Shown piece by piece: positions 23,312 through 36,270 of a DNA stretch of 64,000 nucleotides (within the stretch, counting starts at the first letter, position 1; the number at the start of each line of letters is the position of its first letter). The notes below the pieces were generated by a model. The model saw only the letters and a program-made list of their open reading frames with translations, made no database searches and was not told the origin of the DNA. The DNA lies in NCBI GenBank assembly GCA_030407005.1, contig JAUDYN010000010.1, positions 1,984,001-2,048,000 on the forward strand. Reading direction: 5' to 3'. The DNA comes from Desarmillaria ectypa. Lineage: Eukaryota; Basidiomycota; Agaricomycetes; Agaricales; Physalacriaceae. The translations under genes were made by a program, and so were the position numbers.

Positions 23312-25329
23312 GTTATTTGTGTTGAATTAAAGTTTCTTTTATCAACTCAGTTATGGATGCTATGGGTGAGGTAGGGAATTATACCTTCCAGAAAGGGAAG
23401 GAAATGGCCATAGACGGCGGTAGGAGGTGGATTTCCTAGAAATGGTTCAGTTCTTGTTTTGTCATTCAAATCTCGCTTGACATTCGAAGGTTGTGACTTC
23501 TGGCAGATTATATTTTGGCCTACTGATGTCTGTGATGTTCCTGGGCATCGTTGATTCCATATGCCTCTCGTGTTTGATTTTAGGACATTGAAGGTGGGGC
23601 CGATCGTGACATACCCGTCGGCATTGAATATGCCTTGACTTAGTTGTCTCGATTCTTTCTAAGTTGACTTCGATATGCCTTTACCAAGCGGTAATGCAAT
23701 GGTGATTGGTCAGTCTGTATCGTTATTCATGGGACAGCTGGAGTGAATAAAGCCAGGAGATAGGGCCATACGCGACGACTATGACTGGTATGCAGGTCAG
23801 TAAATGGGTTAATACAAGAATGTTCTTTTCTTCGTGGCCCCTATCATTACTAACTTTCGGGTTATTCATGAATATTCCGATTGAACCAACGAAGCCGCTA
23901 AGGAGTTACATGATAGCGCGAAAAGAATTCGATACCAGCAAGATATACAATGAGGCATGTCACGGCGAAGACATCTGAACCACGTATGGCCTGTCCCTGC
24001 TACAGTATTCTGATTCTGAGTAGTCATTCCTCCCTGTCATTGTAATCGTCTAGCTAGGTCCGAGAGGGAGAACATGATGAAGCTAATGATGGTCGCGGTT
24101 CTAGCTACAAAAAGACGGCTCTTCTGTGTGCGCAGACATACCCTGGAATAGTCTCTGCTTTGTGCTAAATGAGGATGAGTACCCTAGGCTGGGAATAGTG
24201 TGTGCTGGTATGGAGATTAGAGGTGTGTGTGTGCATGAGGGATATGTGAGAGAGCGGGATCGTGTTAGTAGATCTGCATATAGTCAGATTGATACCGTGA
24301 TAATTATAGAGCGCGTACTAGGTTTATTAGGATTTGATCCTACACGCTGACAGTCGATCGCCCTTCCTCTTCTCTTTCAAATCATGATTCATCGACTCCA
24401 TATTTAGTCCAGCATAGGAGGAAATGGTAGTGGCATACAAGTTTACTACTCGCAGCAGTGAGGCGGTTAGAATCGACCAGCTCTGGATGGTGGTGAAACA
24501 GGGCGTCGAGAGAAAAGTGACGGCGGCGGTAGACGAACGAATCGTCACTGATGATCACACATAAAGCGACATCAGCTTTCTACAAAAATGTGTCTCGACT
24601 ACGGCCTTCTAGCTCTTGATTATTGGATAACACGCGCACCGCGGATCAAACATCAGGAACATTTGCCTAGCGAGTGAGAACAGAGCAGTTCAAGTTTGCT
24701 TATAGGAAGGGACGCGAACGAGTACAGTACACCACAAATCTAGCTACTTGTATACTCTATGTATCATTCTATTACTTTCTCTCTCTTAATAATCCTCTAC
24801 TCAGCAGAACTCAGGGTAACTGGCCATCGCGCTAGCTTTCACAGCCACAGTGATGCGTCTTTGCTATTGGAATCGTGAATCCAGTCTGACCAGAATTTAG
24901 TGATGAGCTCTATCACTGTAAGCCATGAGATGGCATGGTCCAGATGAGGTAATTTATGGTCCCTAACCACGTCGTACCCGTGCCCAAACCTTTCGCCATA
25001 TAGATCCATGAACCCGTCACGGAGACGTTTTCTTCCTATCGAGGCGACGATTCACCTCAAAACCCGTCTTCAATGTCACCCTTGCACCATCATACTTATT
25101 CACTAGCCTACCGTCACCGGCACTGAATACCTCTGGGCTAGGCCTATTTCTATGAAATCATGCACGGTAATGACAGCCGACCAATGTATCCTCCCTTCGC
25201 TACTTGCAGGAGGACGTGCGAAGATGGGAAGTGAATTTGACGATATCTAGGCATTTCAGGTACATCTTCTCCCTTTATTCATGCCCTGGCTGAGATCGTC
25301 GAATATGTATACGTGTTTGTGCCGCAACA

Positions 25330-25760
25330 ACCATCACTTCTTCATCAACGATCTGTATGTCATTCCTACAAGTCCTCGAACTCTGGTCATTGAAAAATCT
25401 CCCTGCTTTAGTGTCTGTTTCATGTTGCAGAATAAGTGTGGTAAGTGCCCTTTACATGATCTAGATTCAACTTCTTCAGCCCACCGTACCATCACAATTT
25501 GTCAAAACTTGACGTTCATCCACCTGAATTTCATCGCCAGCTAATGTACGTCTCGCCATCATAGGATGGACAATATACATCAATTAACTGATAGCAACGT
25601 AAGTTTCCAGATCAGTTCATCGTTCTTTCATTCATATAAATGCAACTGACAGGTTGAACGCACGTCGTGCTCTGCGTATGCTTCTGGTCGTACAAGGAGT
25701 GCTGTTATTTTGTATGTCAGTTGACTTCATGATCGAATAAGCGGTATGTTCATCCTCTCG
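25330..25760 (+). pseudogene. DUF6534 gene fragment, unit 3
   Basis: CAG-GTTGAACGCACG at 25,653 matches the exon start GTTGAACACACG at 12,720, and the preceding TAGCAACGTAAGT matches the upstream exon end and donor. Sequence upstream to 25,330 is shared with the unit-2 relic. No open frame remains. Confidence 0.55.
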
Positions 25761-28700
25761 GGTGCAATGGAGACCGGAATTTTACACGTCCATCCCTACT
25801 GTTATAGGTTGATCGGGAGTTTGTTAAACGAGGTGAAGAGATTTATCATCTGGTCAAGCTCGGTTAGCTCATGATGGTACATTAGAACCCCTCACAACCG
25901 CCGAGAGGTGGAATGGATCGATAATGGAAAGCTAGCGACGACAACCTCTATCAACCTGCCCTAAACTATCACGTGCCCGTCCCGAATCCGCCTCCCTCTC
26001 CTTGAGTCTTCGCACCCAACATAGCTTCAGATGAATGGGTAGCGGAGCTCACATTGCTCGATAAGCTATAATGCACTCCTATCCTGCCTGAGTTTCCGCA
26101 CGATGGAAATGCATAGTGTCACTGAAAGAATTTCCTTATACAGTTTCCATCCGGTCAGAAACTGAATTCTCCCCGCTAACATCTGATTTCCAATAGAAGG
26201 AAACATGTCTTAAGAATCATTTTCAGCTCTGGGAAACATTTCCATAAAATTTCCTCTGTCCTGATATTATTAGGGGTCAGGAGTCATATTGAGCTCCTAT
26301 CTCATTCTGTAACTATCAGCATAGTGTAAGGTGATACCATTTCTATGGTTCCTCCTTGATTGAACTGTGATGAAGGTGCTCCATCATGTAAGTGAATGAT
26401 ATAAGTGTCTTGATATCTGTCTAATCTTCATGTTGTATCCACTATTCATGAGGTCTAGTATTACATCACATGAAGTAAGCTTTCCTGTGTTCAGGGAGCT
26501 ACAATGATAATACCCTTCAACATTTATTTTTGTGATCAATAAAGTACATGCTGCATTTTGTGATCATCTCTATGGCCCATGGTTGTATGTGTGGTAAAGG
26601 AATAAATTCTGCAATAAAGGATGATCAATGCTTTCCAAGCCCACAGTTCTTGAACCACTCAGTATGGCTTGGTGGTCAGCGCATAGTGCTGGGGCTTGGA
26701 ATTCCATTCCCCATATTGAAATAAATGCTCTCTTCATATTTTTGTTCCAAGCTGGCTATTATGGATCCTATTTTCGAACTTTTTACCTTTTGGATGGGCA
26801 TGCATAGGTATTTCAATATTGAATGGTTGGAATACATCGATCCAGCATGGTTTTCCATGTCACAAGGCCTGAATTTGAGAGGAGGCCTTGATGGTGTCAT
26901 CACTATTGACTGAAAGAGACTGGTGCTATCCTCACTGATAAAGGCATGCTTTTCTTTTTTTTTTTTTGCACAGAAACTTGTGTGCTGGGGTACATATTTC
27001 ATAGCATATTGGGAAACATCAGTTGGAATGCAAGGTTTGATTCCTTCTGTCCAGCTTACTAATTTGTATATCAGAACTCTTTTTTAGTTTTGGAAATATG
27101 ACTAGATGGGAATTTGGGTAGAATGGGTATGATGATGATTTCTATGTCATGTATACAGGGAGTAAGAGATATTAGACAAGGAGGCACATCCCATTTCCTG
27201 ATTGATTCACTGTGAGATTTCTCTACATGGATATGGCTAAGCAGGTATTCAGTCAGTTCCTATGGTTCAATTTCCTATATTCTAACTGAAAGAGCTGATG
27301 TATCTGTACAACCTTTTTTTGGTTCAATGCACTTTTAGATTTGGGTGATTCTGGGTATATTATCTCTTTATGACTCCTTTGCTGATAGAAGGAGTCATTT
27401 GGGTTTATCACATCATCTGGTATAGTTTAGCACTTATGCTTGCTTTTTATCTGGTGATTATTGAGAAAAGACATGGGAGCCTCATCTAGCAGGCCTTCCT
27501 TGAATTCAATTCCTTGTGTATGTATGGGATGGCACAAGAGCAGCCCCAACATTGATTTCCTCCTTCCTCTCTGGAATGTGTGTTGTCCTACATTATTGGC
27601 TTAGTTAGAAGTATATATACTGATTTTCCACAAGGATGTAGCTAAACAGGCTATATATCATGCAGTTTCCCAGTGTTCAGTTTCCTATATTCCTAATACA
27701 ATGTTTCACAAAATTCAGACAGATTTATTTTATTTTATTAACCCTGAGATTTGGGTGGATTTGCTTGTCTCATGGATATTGTTTCCCTCTTCATTGCTTG
27801 CATGCAAGACTGTAGGTATATGTGAACAGCCATAATGAGATAGAACTCTGCATGTTGCTTCTTGATAGCTTTATATACAGAATTCAGGTAATATTACAAA
27901 GCATGAATGTTGTCTTCCAATAGCTATTTTTGTCATGGACCTGCAGGTTCAATTCCTGATATCAAAATGTACTAGTTTGCCATCTTTTGTGATTGGTTGA
28001 GCATGGCCCTCAATGACACTTGACTGTTTACTTTTCATTGATGGCCTGGCATGTCCATCTAAAAAGTAAAAGTGAGTTAGTGTGGCCTCTGGATGATATT
28101 TGACCTTTTGATTCCTTTGGTATTGAACAAAAGAAAAGTCAAGAAGACTTGTTCATAGAATGCAAAGTGTTATGCATGTAGTGATAGCCCACCATCCTCT
28201 AGCTTATTTTGCAACCATGAATCTGAGCACCCTTAACAGAAAGGAAAGGGCCAAGTGTAGTTGACAGCCATGCTTGACCTGTCACAAAGACATATGTCAA
28301 CCTAGCATATTTGGATATGGGATATCAAAGACCAGGTGCAAGATAGAGATCATCATTGGGTGATAGTAGGCACTTTAGTAGAACATTCTAGATACATTCT
28401 GCATTATTTAAGGAGCTCATCTGAAGCTCTAAGTGGTTAGCAATTCAATGTTCTCTACTCAGCAAGCCTCCCACTACAATAGTTACAACAAACTGCTTTG
28501 AATTTCTCTCTACATAGATATGACGAAGCAGGTATTTGGTCAGTTTCGAGGTTTAGATTCCCTATATCCTGATTTGCAAATACAAGGTATATGCACCTTT
28601 TTTTTTACACCCTTTACTTTCTGGATCATTTGCTGATAAAAAGGGTCATTTGGATTTTCCACATCATCTGGTATAAGTTAGTTCTCTTGCTTTCTCTTTG

Positions 28701-28770
28701 TCTAATGAATGTCGAGAAAATATATGGTAGCCTCATCCAGGATGCCTTCCCCAAAATTGTGCGCTCAAAA
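25560..28770 (+). repeat. Segmental unit 3, CpG-depleted
   Basis: This is the third copy of the unit, in the same order as units 1 and 2 (type-2 module at 26,669, type-1 at 27,234, 27,620 and 28,514, type-4 at 27,900, reverse modules near 28,310). From 26,840 to 28,523 I count no CpG at all. Within it, 27,230-27,500 and 28,500-28,760 are a local duplication. Confidence 0.65.
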
Positions 28771-28968
28771 ATTTGGTACATATTGGGATAGAGTATTATC
28801 TTGTCGTGTTGCCATCTATGCACAGTGGATATTCATGTATAGAGATCGACAGTCGACATGTACCCTATCATACAGCAATCCCCTGCCCATACATATAGTG
28901 AAAGAACTGATTGACAAGAGTATATTTGATAAACATCGGCTATGGAAACACCAAGCTTTGACAGATGT

Positions 28969-30455
28969 TCAACGATTTACCTCAATTCCACCCCATTCCA
29001 ACACCCTGAAGAGCTTCTCGTCTTTCATCCCATCGCAGTCCATACTAACGACACTTTGCCAGAATTCAACATGCTCGGACGCCCAAGAGAGTGCCCCCTC
29101 CCAGTCTTCCAAATCATCCTTGCAGACCCTCTTGAATAGCATGAAGATGCGGATCACTACATCTTGCTCGGGATCTATCTCGAGCGGTGCGGCATACTGG
29201 TACGAAGATTGCGGGAGGAAGTGCAGTGCAACGTAGTCGTGCTTCTGAATTGATGGAAGCCAAAATCTGATGGTAACGTGGGTAACGAATAAACGGATGG
29301 CAACTGGAATGACGTACGTGATGAACGAGGTCCTTGCTTCAATGTGAAGGTCGAGAGCAGTCAGTGCCTTGTCGAGGTATGCTGCAACCTTTGGCGTGTG
29401 AAGAACGACCGAGTTGTCGTTGGTGATTTGCCGAAGCGATGGATTAAACGGGTGAACACCATTTGGCAACATTCGGGGAGACGCTGGGGGCGAAGGAGGT
29501 GAAAGTGAGTTCGTTCTGCAATGAGGGTACCGGTAAACAAGTAAGCTCAGAGAGGCGATCTGATAAACTAACTTACTTCGCCTCCCAGAATAGATAAGAT
29601 ACTTGTGTACCGTTAGTGATGTCGGTTATGGTATGATCATCGTGAGTTTTGACATTCCATGTGATGGATTGTCCAAACTCGGCATCTTTCATTCGGACGC
29701 CCGGGTAGACGGCAGAAAATAACCATGCTTTGATGAGGGGTACTCGCACAGTAGCGTGTATTTGGAGGGAAGAGAATAAGTATATGACTGGTTTTTTCCC
29801 CAGCGTCTCATAGTTTTCCAGTTTAAGATGAATTGTCGCCCAGTCGGGAATATTGTACTCGGACAGTCGGTAGTCCCAGTCCAGGAACTGCCCTTCATAT
29901 GTGAGAAATTGGTCACCACTCGGTATGCCCTTCGGAGTCTTGTATGGCGTATATTAGATCAGCAACAGAGGCAGGGTAGGCGAGAGCCACAGAGATCGTT
30001 TCTCCTGTGGGGATTTGAACAAAAATCGTCATCAATTGAGGAGCTATTCTCTGCTTTTGAGTTGAGCCTGGTGAGACTTGAGCTAGTACCAGTGGAAATC
30101 AGGCAAGATAGCAAGACGTACGAGAGACGACTGCGATGTTCTGGATTTGAGGGCTGATCTCTCGCCATAAATGGGATGGGATGTCTACGTCTCGTCCAGC
30201 ACAGATATCCATTTCCTTGGTTTGAACGATGATTGAATTTGCGCCGGTGTTTGGGAAATGGTGAAGAAGCAAGGCAACCAGCTCCTGCATGAGACGTTAG
30301 CGTCGAAACATACACAATCATTTCAAACTTTGTGGATGCACGCGCACCTGGTAATGAGTGACATCTGACCTACGAACAAAAACCGTAGTTTTTCCATACG
30401 TGGCGATGATATAGTCCTTAGATGGAGCAGTGTCTGTTGATTGAGCAGCGCCTAT
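28969..30455 (-). pseudogene. Ubiquitin-like-domain family protein, copy B
   Basis: The layout is the same as in copy A. The N-terminal block is APSKDYIIATYGKTTVFVRR. The second exon has IIVQTKEMDICAGRDVDIP. Then come the ubiquitin fold (MTIFVQIPTGETISVAL...), the GKKPVIYLF block, SYLFWEAK, and the C-terminal block WLPSIQKHDYVALHF to FRVLEWGGIEV. Two faults break it. Where copy C begins ATG GGC, this copy has ATA GGC (30,455), and no other in-frame ATG was found. In the fold, GAAGGGCATACC near 29,930 carries one base too many, shifting the frame between IQDSEG and IPSGDQF. Introns are otherwise intact, including the GTACGT donor at 29,317, so the loss of function looks recent. Confidence 0.75.
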
Positions 30456-30479
30456 TGTTGTTGGGTGAGAGGAGGGGAG

Positions 30480-32870
30480 AGATAGGGATGAACAGGCAAC
30501 GTAATAGCAAACTGTACGTAAGTCACATCATTCAGGGCCTATAATCTGATCTTCTGAACCAGCACGGCTGAGATAGACGCCCAAGGGCGCGACCACTATC
30601 AAGTTATCATTGAAAGTACTTTCTACTTGTTTTTGAATTCCTGTGAAAGGAGGGATGATGTGTAATGAGATAGATGACGTATATGTTGTATGCAGAGTGT
30701 TTTGATGCACATGGCAGAAAAGAAGCTGGTGGTACTGATCAATGTCGCAAATTATCATGTGTAATGTAGTGTTAGCTTTCTTCCGTGCTGGTTGCGTACA
30801 GAAATTCAGCCTACGAGGAACATTAATAAGAAGTGACTCACTCTCGTCCATAATCTTTATGTTGCTAATCTATGCACCCATCTCCTCCACAACCCGCTTG
30901 GAACATCGAGTAACCTTCCACCACAAATGGCCAAGTCATTAGTTTGAATGGCGTAAATTTCCTTATATTCAAGGGAAATGTCCTGGTAAAGAACTGACGT
31001 TCAGTAAGAGCAGGAAATATTGAATAAAATAAAAAATCACTTACGCTTGCTCGCGCAAGAGCTAGTTCGGTACAGCGTTCACAAGACACCGAGAGCTATT
31101 TTTTGCGAGATGAGCAACAGACGCAGAGATATAGGAACGAAGACTTATACAGAGACGCAGTGGGTTGTTGCACATCGTCTGCTGATGTAGCTGAGTTCAA
31201 GCTGCGGGTGTTGCGCTTAAATTACTACGTGAGACGTTGATTTCGACGGCAAATATGCGTATCATCGGGGAATAATACCCGGCCTTTCAAAGACTCCATT
31301 GAGTACGCTTATTGCTATGTCTTGGGTTCCACATGGAGTCGATGATACAGGAACATTGTAGGGAGAATAATCAATACCTATATCACATTGAGTCAAGAAG
31401 CGGAAATAAACAAACAATATGAACATGTACCAAGCAAAGTAACGGCCATTTCTCAATCTGTGTCTGCGTGTGATCAACATCAGGCCACGTTGACGACCTC
31501 GCAGATACTCTGTAGATACTACGCAGGACCTGCATTGATACAAGGATTCAGCAGGAACTGAAGACGACTAAACAATAGCCGGGACAAGTTTAGCCAAGAA
31601 ACACGGAAAGAAATTCATATGAACGTGCACATAGCGAAGAAATGGCCGTTGGGCAGCATCCCCTCATGGTATTGAAGCGTATGGCCTCCCTCCTACGTTC
31701 CGTCGATCCCAGAACGTTTATCTCGAGATAGCAGCATCTGGAAAGAACTATTAACCATATCAATAATTAGAAGGTTCGTAAGCAGAACCATGATGACGAA
31801 GCTACAGTGGACTTACACCCTTTTCAGACACGGCTTTTACTCTGCAGAAACAAGAATATGAAAATGTATAACCGAGGCAATAAGTACGTATCGTACCATA
31901 GACAGAAATATGTTAGAATTGAACTGCTAAGAATACCTGTGAATCTCAGAGCGAGGAGAAGGGAAAAAGAACATAAAACGGTAGCGTTAAGGGAGATTAC
32001 CAATGTATCACTACTGCGTTGAGGTCGACTTCGAACACCCGTGCATGGCGTCTCAAAAACGGCGTGCGGAGAATAGGCTGACGCTCCTACTATCAGTGAC
32101 GATTTAAAAGGATGGGGAGACGAGGGCAAGCTTTGGGGGAAAAAGTAAGCGTAGCCACTACAAGAAAACAGGTTCTCGGATTTTTCTTTTCTATAGTTCT
32201 AAATATTTCACCATTCTTTTACTTCCTCGTTCATCTAGTTAATTCAATCATTCACATTTCTCAGTCTATGCTGCTCCTTTGTTTGCAAAAACGCACCCAG
32301 GTGTCGCCTCTGAGTCATTCGAGATCTTGACGAGCACGGGAGGCTGCGAATAGAGCATGCTGAGCAGTGTGCCGTGCTGAGCTGGAGGGTAGACAGCTGT
32401 GCGCAAGGGAGACGCAAGAGAGCAGAGTATTTCAGGTAGAATTGCATATAGTTACATGTATACTGGGAAAGTTATAGTTCATGGACTACTGTTCCTGTAT
32501 CCTACACGCTGATGAAGCCGTCTCTCCTCTCATTAAAATCAGAGACCCCATATTGAGTCCGTCTTACGAAGTGACTGTGTACTTATTGAAGGGTTGGAAC
32601 GCCTCGTAAATTTTGAGAGATGCAACAGAATAATACGGAAAATGCTACCTACGACAACCTGAAATTTTACTTGTCCTGAACCATCACGTGATCTTGCCGG
32701 AACCCGTCTTATACCCATGCCGTAGCAGACGTTATGCGCCAGTTATAATGGAGAATTGTAGAAGATCTCTAAAGTATGAGCTCCATCTGTTTTGCATTGC
32801 CTCGGTATATATTGTATCAATATCTGCTCATGAACAAGTAGAGGATGCGGTAATGCGATGATATTGGGTT
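30480..32870. other. Mostly gene-free; one ubiquitin-like-family relic
   Basis: At 30,960-30,850 (minus) the frame reads AIQTNDLAICGGRLLDVPSG LW, clearly the second-exon block of the ubiquitin-like family, followed by a stop. It is a short relic (copy E). The rest (31.0-32.85 kb) has only small unassigned frames. The stretch 32,480-32,600 shares words with 24,335-24,420 (CCTACACGCTGA), so it is another dispersed repeat. Confidence 0.5.
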
Positions 32871-32989
32871 TTTATGTTATCTTTTTTTGCACGCAAGAAC
32901 ATGGGGGGTTCTGGTTCACTTCCAAGTAATTGACACAAGAGTAAATAATGAATGCGGAGACGCTATCTTTCGCTATATTCGCGCGAAAC

Positions 32990-33366
32990 TGATAGGATGT
33001 TAGCCCGTGAGGGACACTAATAATGAGAAACGACTCACACCTATCCACAACCTTTATTCGGCTTATTCGTGGGCTAATCTCCCCCCACAGGTCGCTTGGA
33101 ATATCGATAAATGTTGTGCGGCAGATGTCCAAGTCATTAGTTTGGATGACGGTCCTATCCTTGTCTTTAGGAATAGACCCCCCAAAGTGGTGATACACTC
33201 TAGCGATTAAAGCCTACGCCTTTTTTTCAGAACTTATATATCTATGGATATTTAGGTTATGACTGACATCATATTCAGCTACATCCGACCGTCGAAGAAA
33301 TACATATTTTCCTGCATTGAAAGCGATGATGAACCTCAGTTCGATATCAGTGGTATCGGTGGACAT
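32990..33366 (-). pseudogene. Ubiquitin-like-domain family protein, truncated copy D
   Basis: The ATG at 33366 opens MSTDTTDIELRFIIAFNAG and leads to FLRRSDVAEYD. A GT-AG intron then joins in frame to ALIARVYHHFGGSIPKD and IQTNDLDICRTTFIDIPSD LW. The first two exons are well preserved and in phase. Nothing resembling the ubiquitin fold or C-terminal half follows downstream, so only the 5' third remains. Confidence 0.65.
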
Positions 33367-33624
33367 CGTGGATAGTAAGAGAGAGGATGCTTCGTGTGAG
33401 TGCTTCCAATTCAAAAGTCATGGGACGTTTTCAGCCCGGCCTTGTGATTGATAGAAGGTCAGATCCCAGACGTCGGCAGGCAACCGGAACCCTTTGAAGG
33501 CTTCTTTGCCTTTTTTCTTTCTAGGCCTTTTTTCCATGATCCTTCGCTATCGGGTAAATGCAACAATATTGTATTTCTGTAAGTAAGTGCTCATCGTTGT
33601 TTGAACGAGAGCTTCCGCTGGGAT

Positions 33625-33756
33625 TTTGGCACGGTCCGGTTACTCCGCGATCACGTGTACATTAGGGTAGGATTGCCGTAATTCTCCGTTTGTTCTTAGC
33701 TTACAACCGTGACTATCACCAGCTATACCGCATTCTCCCTCTTGGACCTAGCGATA
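33625..33756 (-). repeat. MITE-like repeat R3, copy 1
   Basis: About 130 bp shared with 38,176-38,307 and 52,527-52,642. The read of this copy on the minus strand runs from TCGCTAGGTCCAAGAGGG through TACACGTGATCGCGG to GACCGTGCCAAA. It lies upstream of copy D in the opposite orientation to the 38-kb copy. I see no clear terminal inverted repeat. Confidence 0.65.
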
Positions 33757-36270
33757 CTGTTCAATCGTAACGCAATATTGCCCTTCTTCCGACAAGATGA
33801 CTACGGCCATTTGTACTAGGGTAAATGACGACATGGATCGGTGGACCATACGAAGTTGGTGCGTAACCGTGTTGTACCATGACCTAACCCGTATTTCAAA
33901 TCCTCCTCGCATAGGCATCTTCTCATCAGTATGTACGTATATCCACTCATCTTCGCGATAGCTAACTTCGATTCCCGTCGTCAGAAGTACCTTTGCACCG
34001 CTTTCCCCCGCTCCATACTCCAGTTCCATCCACGTCGAGTGCGTTACTAAGCTCGGAGTCACTCACCAACGTCTGACACAGTAATGGGAAGGGAACGCAT
34101 GCTTGTTGAGAAACAGGCTTGCAGTTACCACACAGCGATCTGGGCTTATCTTGGATAGCTTATTATTCTTATGGGTAGGCGCGACGATGGTATACCGGCT
34201 CTTCAGGTAAGCCATGTCTCTTTTTCCCCGTGAATAAGCCCACATAGTAGCAGACGTACATATGCCTGTCATTCACCATCGTGTCCTTCCTCCTGTATGT
34301 CATTTCCCAGTATCTTCAAGGACCGGCTAAATTTCTGTCACCATCTAGCGTTCCAAGACCAACGACGTGTTGCTGAATTCTCTCCTAGCTTTCTTCCCTG
34401 TCTCAGTGTTTTTGCGTAATTGTGTCGGCAGAAGGTGCTGGCTTTCAAACCCTATCTAGATGTGAAGCACTTCAAATCCGAATAAGGGACCCGTCCAGAG
34501 TTGTCAGTCTGTACGCCCTTACTCATTTCGAGATGAAACTTCGTTTTCTGAGAATATTGGTATGTAAACCGTTCTTGACTCGCTACTTGATACTTGATCG
34601 CGTCAACAGAGACTGCTCTATAATTTCCATGACAGAGAGGAGCTACATCGTATGTATCCAGAGACCGTTGACTTCGAACAGGATACTAATCACTCGACGA
34701 CATGTATCGCATCCCATACACGGTGCACAGTCTCCAATAATAGACTAGGTAATATCCAGAATACATATACTAACAATGGAAGGACACCTTTGCGATGCGA
34801 TGCGATAGCGCTCAGCGAACACGATAGTCTTCACTTGTACGCTTACATTCGTCCCTTCCTTCAATCCTCACGCGGACCTTGTCTATTTGCTATCACAAAT
34901 CTTATACTGGGATTCGAGTCCCCTTGTCCGAATGTCCCATATCTATCGGCATTTTTTATAATCGCATTTTGCCGTTAAGGTTTCTCGTATCGATGTCTGT
35001 GTGAAAATCATAAGCGGCATGGTGTAACAGTCAACACACTATTCCTCTCGTATGCATAGCACGTGCGGATCGGTTATCGCATGCTTCACTCCAGCTTGAG
35101 GCGTAAATAATTGTTCAACGGGAATCCATCATTTGTTTTAATTCTGGAATTCGCTGCGACAGAGCCGGAAATGGGATAGAGAGACCGGATCCCATGCGTA
35201 GCGTATGGATAGAATTCCGAATGGGCCTTGGTCCGTTAACTGTCCATTTTTCCTCTCACGAGTTACTCGTCTCGTCTCACTCCCGCCTCACACACGCTTC
35301 CGGCCCTTCTGAAAGCGCAACTTTTTAAATTCTTTATTTGGGTGTGCATGTGAAAGCTGGTCTTTGTGTGGATAGCCTGCTATATAGCGTGGAGTGCTCC
35401 TCGAAAAAAATCTTGGAATTCAATTCCTCTTGTGCCCTTTACAGAAACGTGAAACAAAAATAAACTTCTGTCCGGATTTACAGTAGTTCTACCTCTTCGA
35501 ACAGAGGAAAGGATCGAGGAAAGGGTCAGGATGTACGGAACTCAGGACTTTTACTCTTGGTATGATTATCATGACTGGGAAGAGAATTACAGGGATCCAG
35601 TGTGTCGGCTTTGGAGCATTGCTACTTATCACCTGTGGATATACCATAGCGGATATATAACCAGAACGACAACCGGCAATTCAGCTTACAGATTTCAGTT
35701 CCCCATATCCGGATGGAAATTTTTGTTAGATTCACGATCTGGTGGGGCCGAGATCGTCAACGTCCAAGTATCCAGATTCCACTCTTCTGTTGTTTTTAGT
35801 GGGAGGAGAACAGCGAAACTTCGGATCCGGGGATGGATTTGCGTGACATGATTTGGTTAACCTGTTTTTTTATATATATGAGGAGAGCACCCCTTGGTGT
35901 CGCGCATATGGCTGAGGTTTCGATCCCTCGGTGCGTATACCTATGAAAGTACAAAACTAGTATCTGTTTAACTCCTTTGGGGCCAATTCACAGAGCTCTC
36001 ATGTTTCATAGTCGTATCTTGAGTAGTGTAACTGACAAGATCGTTGGGCACTGGAGGTTCGACTCCTTCTCCTGACTTTTCCAGGGTAGACGGTACAATT
36101 TTTTTTCTGTACTAGAGAGACCGGACGCCTGCGTGCTGGGCGTCTACTTCAACTTTGATGTTGTATTTCCCTGTTTTCTTCATAGCGGCCAGCTGAAACA
36201 TGCTTTGCTACTCTTCTGCGATCCAGTGGCCTGTGGACTCATAAAGTGCAGTTCAAGTCATGAAGGTGCC
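33757..36270. other. No recognisable gene; scattered tRNA-like modules
   Basis: A minus-strand frame at 34,062-33,748 (about 100 residues) and one at 34,272-34,063 abut near a GTGAGT donor but match no family known to me. B-box-like sequences recur at 34,917 (GGGATTCGAGTCCCC), 35,690, 35,916 (GGTTTCGATCCCTC) and 36,057 (GGAGGTTCGACTCC), spaced roughly like those in the 13-28 kb block. At 36,310-36,270 (minus) EYIIAVHARKTAPS is a short relic of the ubiquitin-like family N-terminus. Confidence 0.45.

Larger units (their letters stand above)
17090..25560 (+). repeat. Segmental unit 2, enlarged by insertions
   Basis: This is the second copy of the unit, from a DUF6534 relic to the next one. It has the same order of modules as unit 1 but is stretched by two family-A LTRs, a 1.9-kb DNA transposon and an insertion around 24,265-24,600. 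Its start (16,640-17,110 region) and its end (25,130-25,560) are related to each other, including the shared phrase TCATGTTGCAGAATAAGT at 16,960 and 25,420. Confidence 0.6.
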
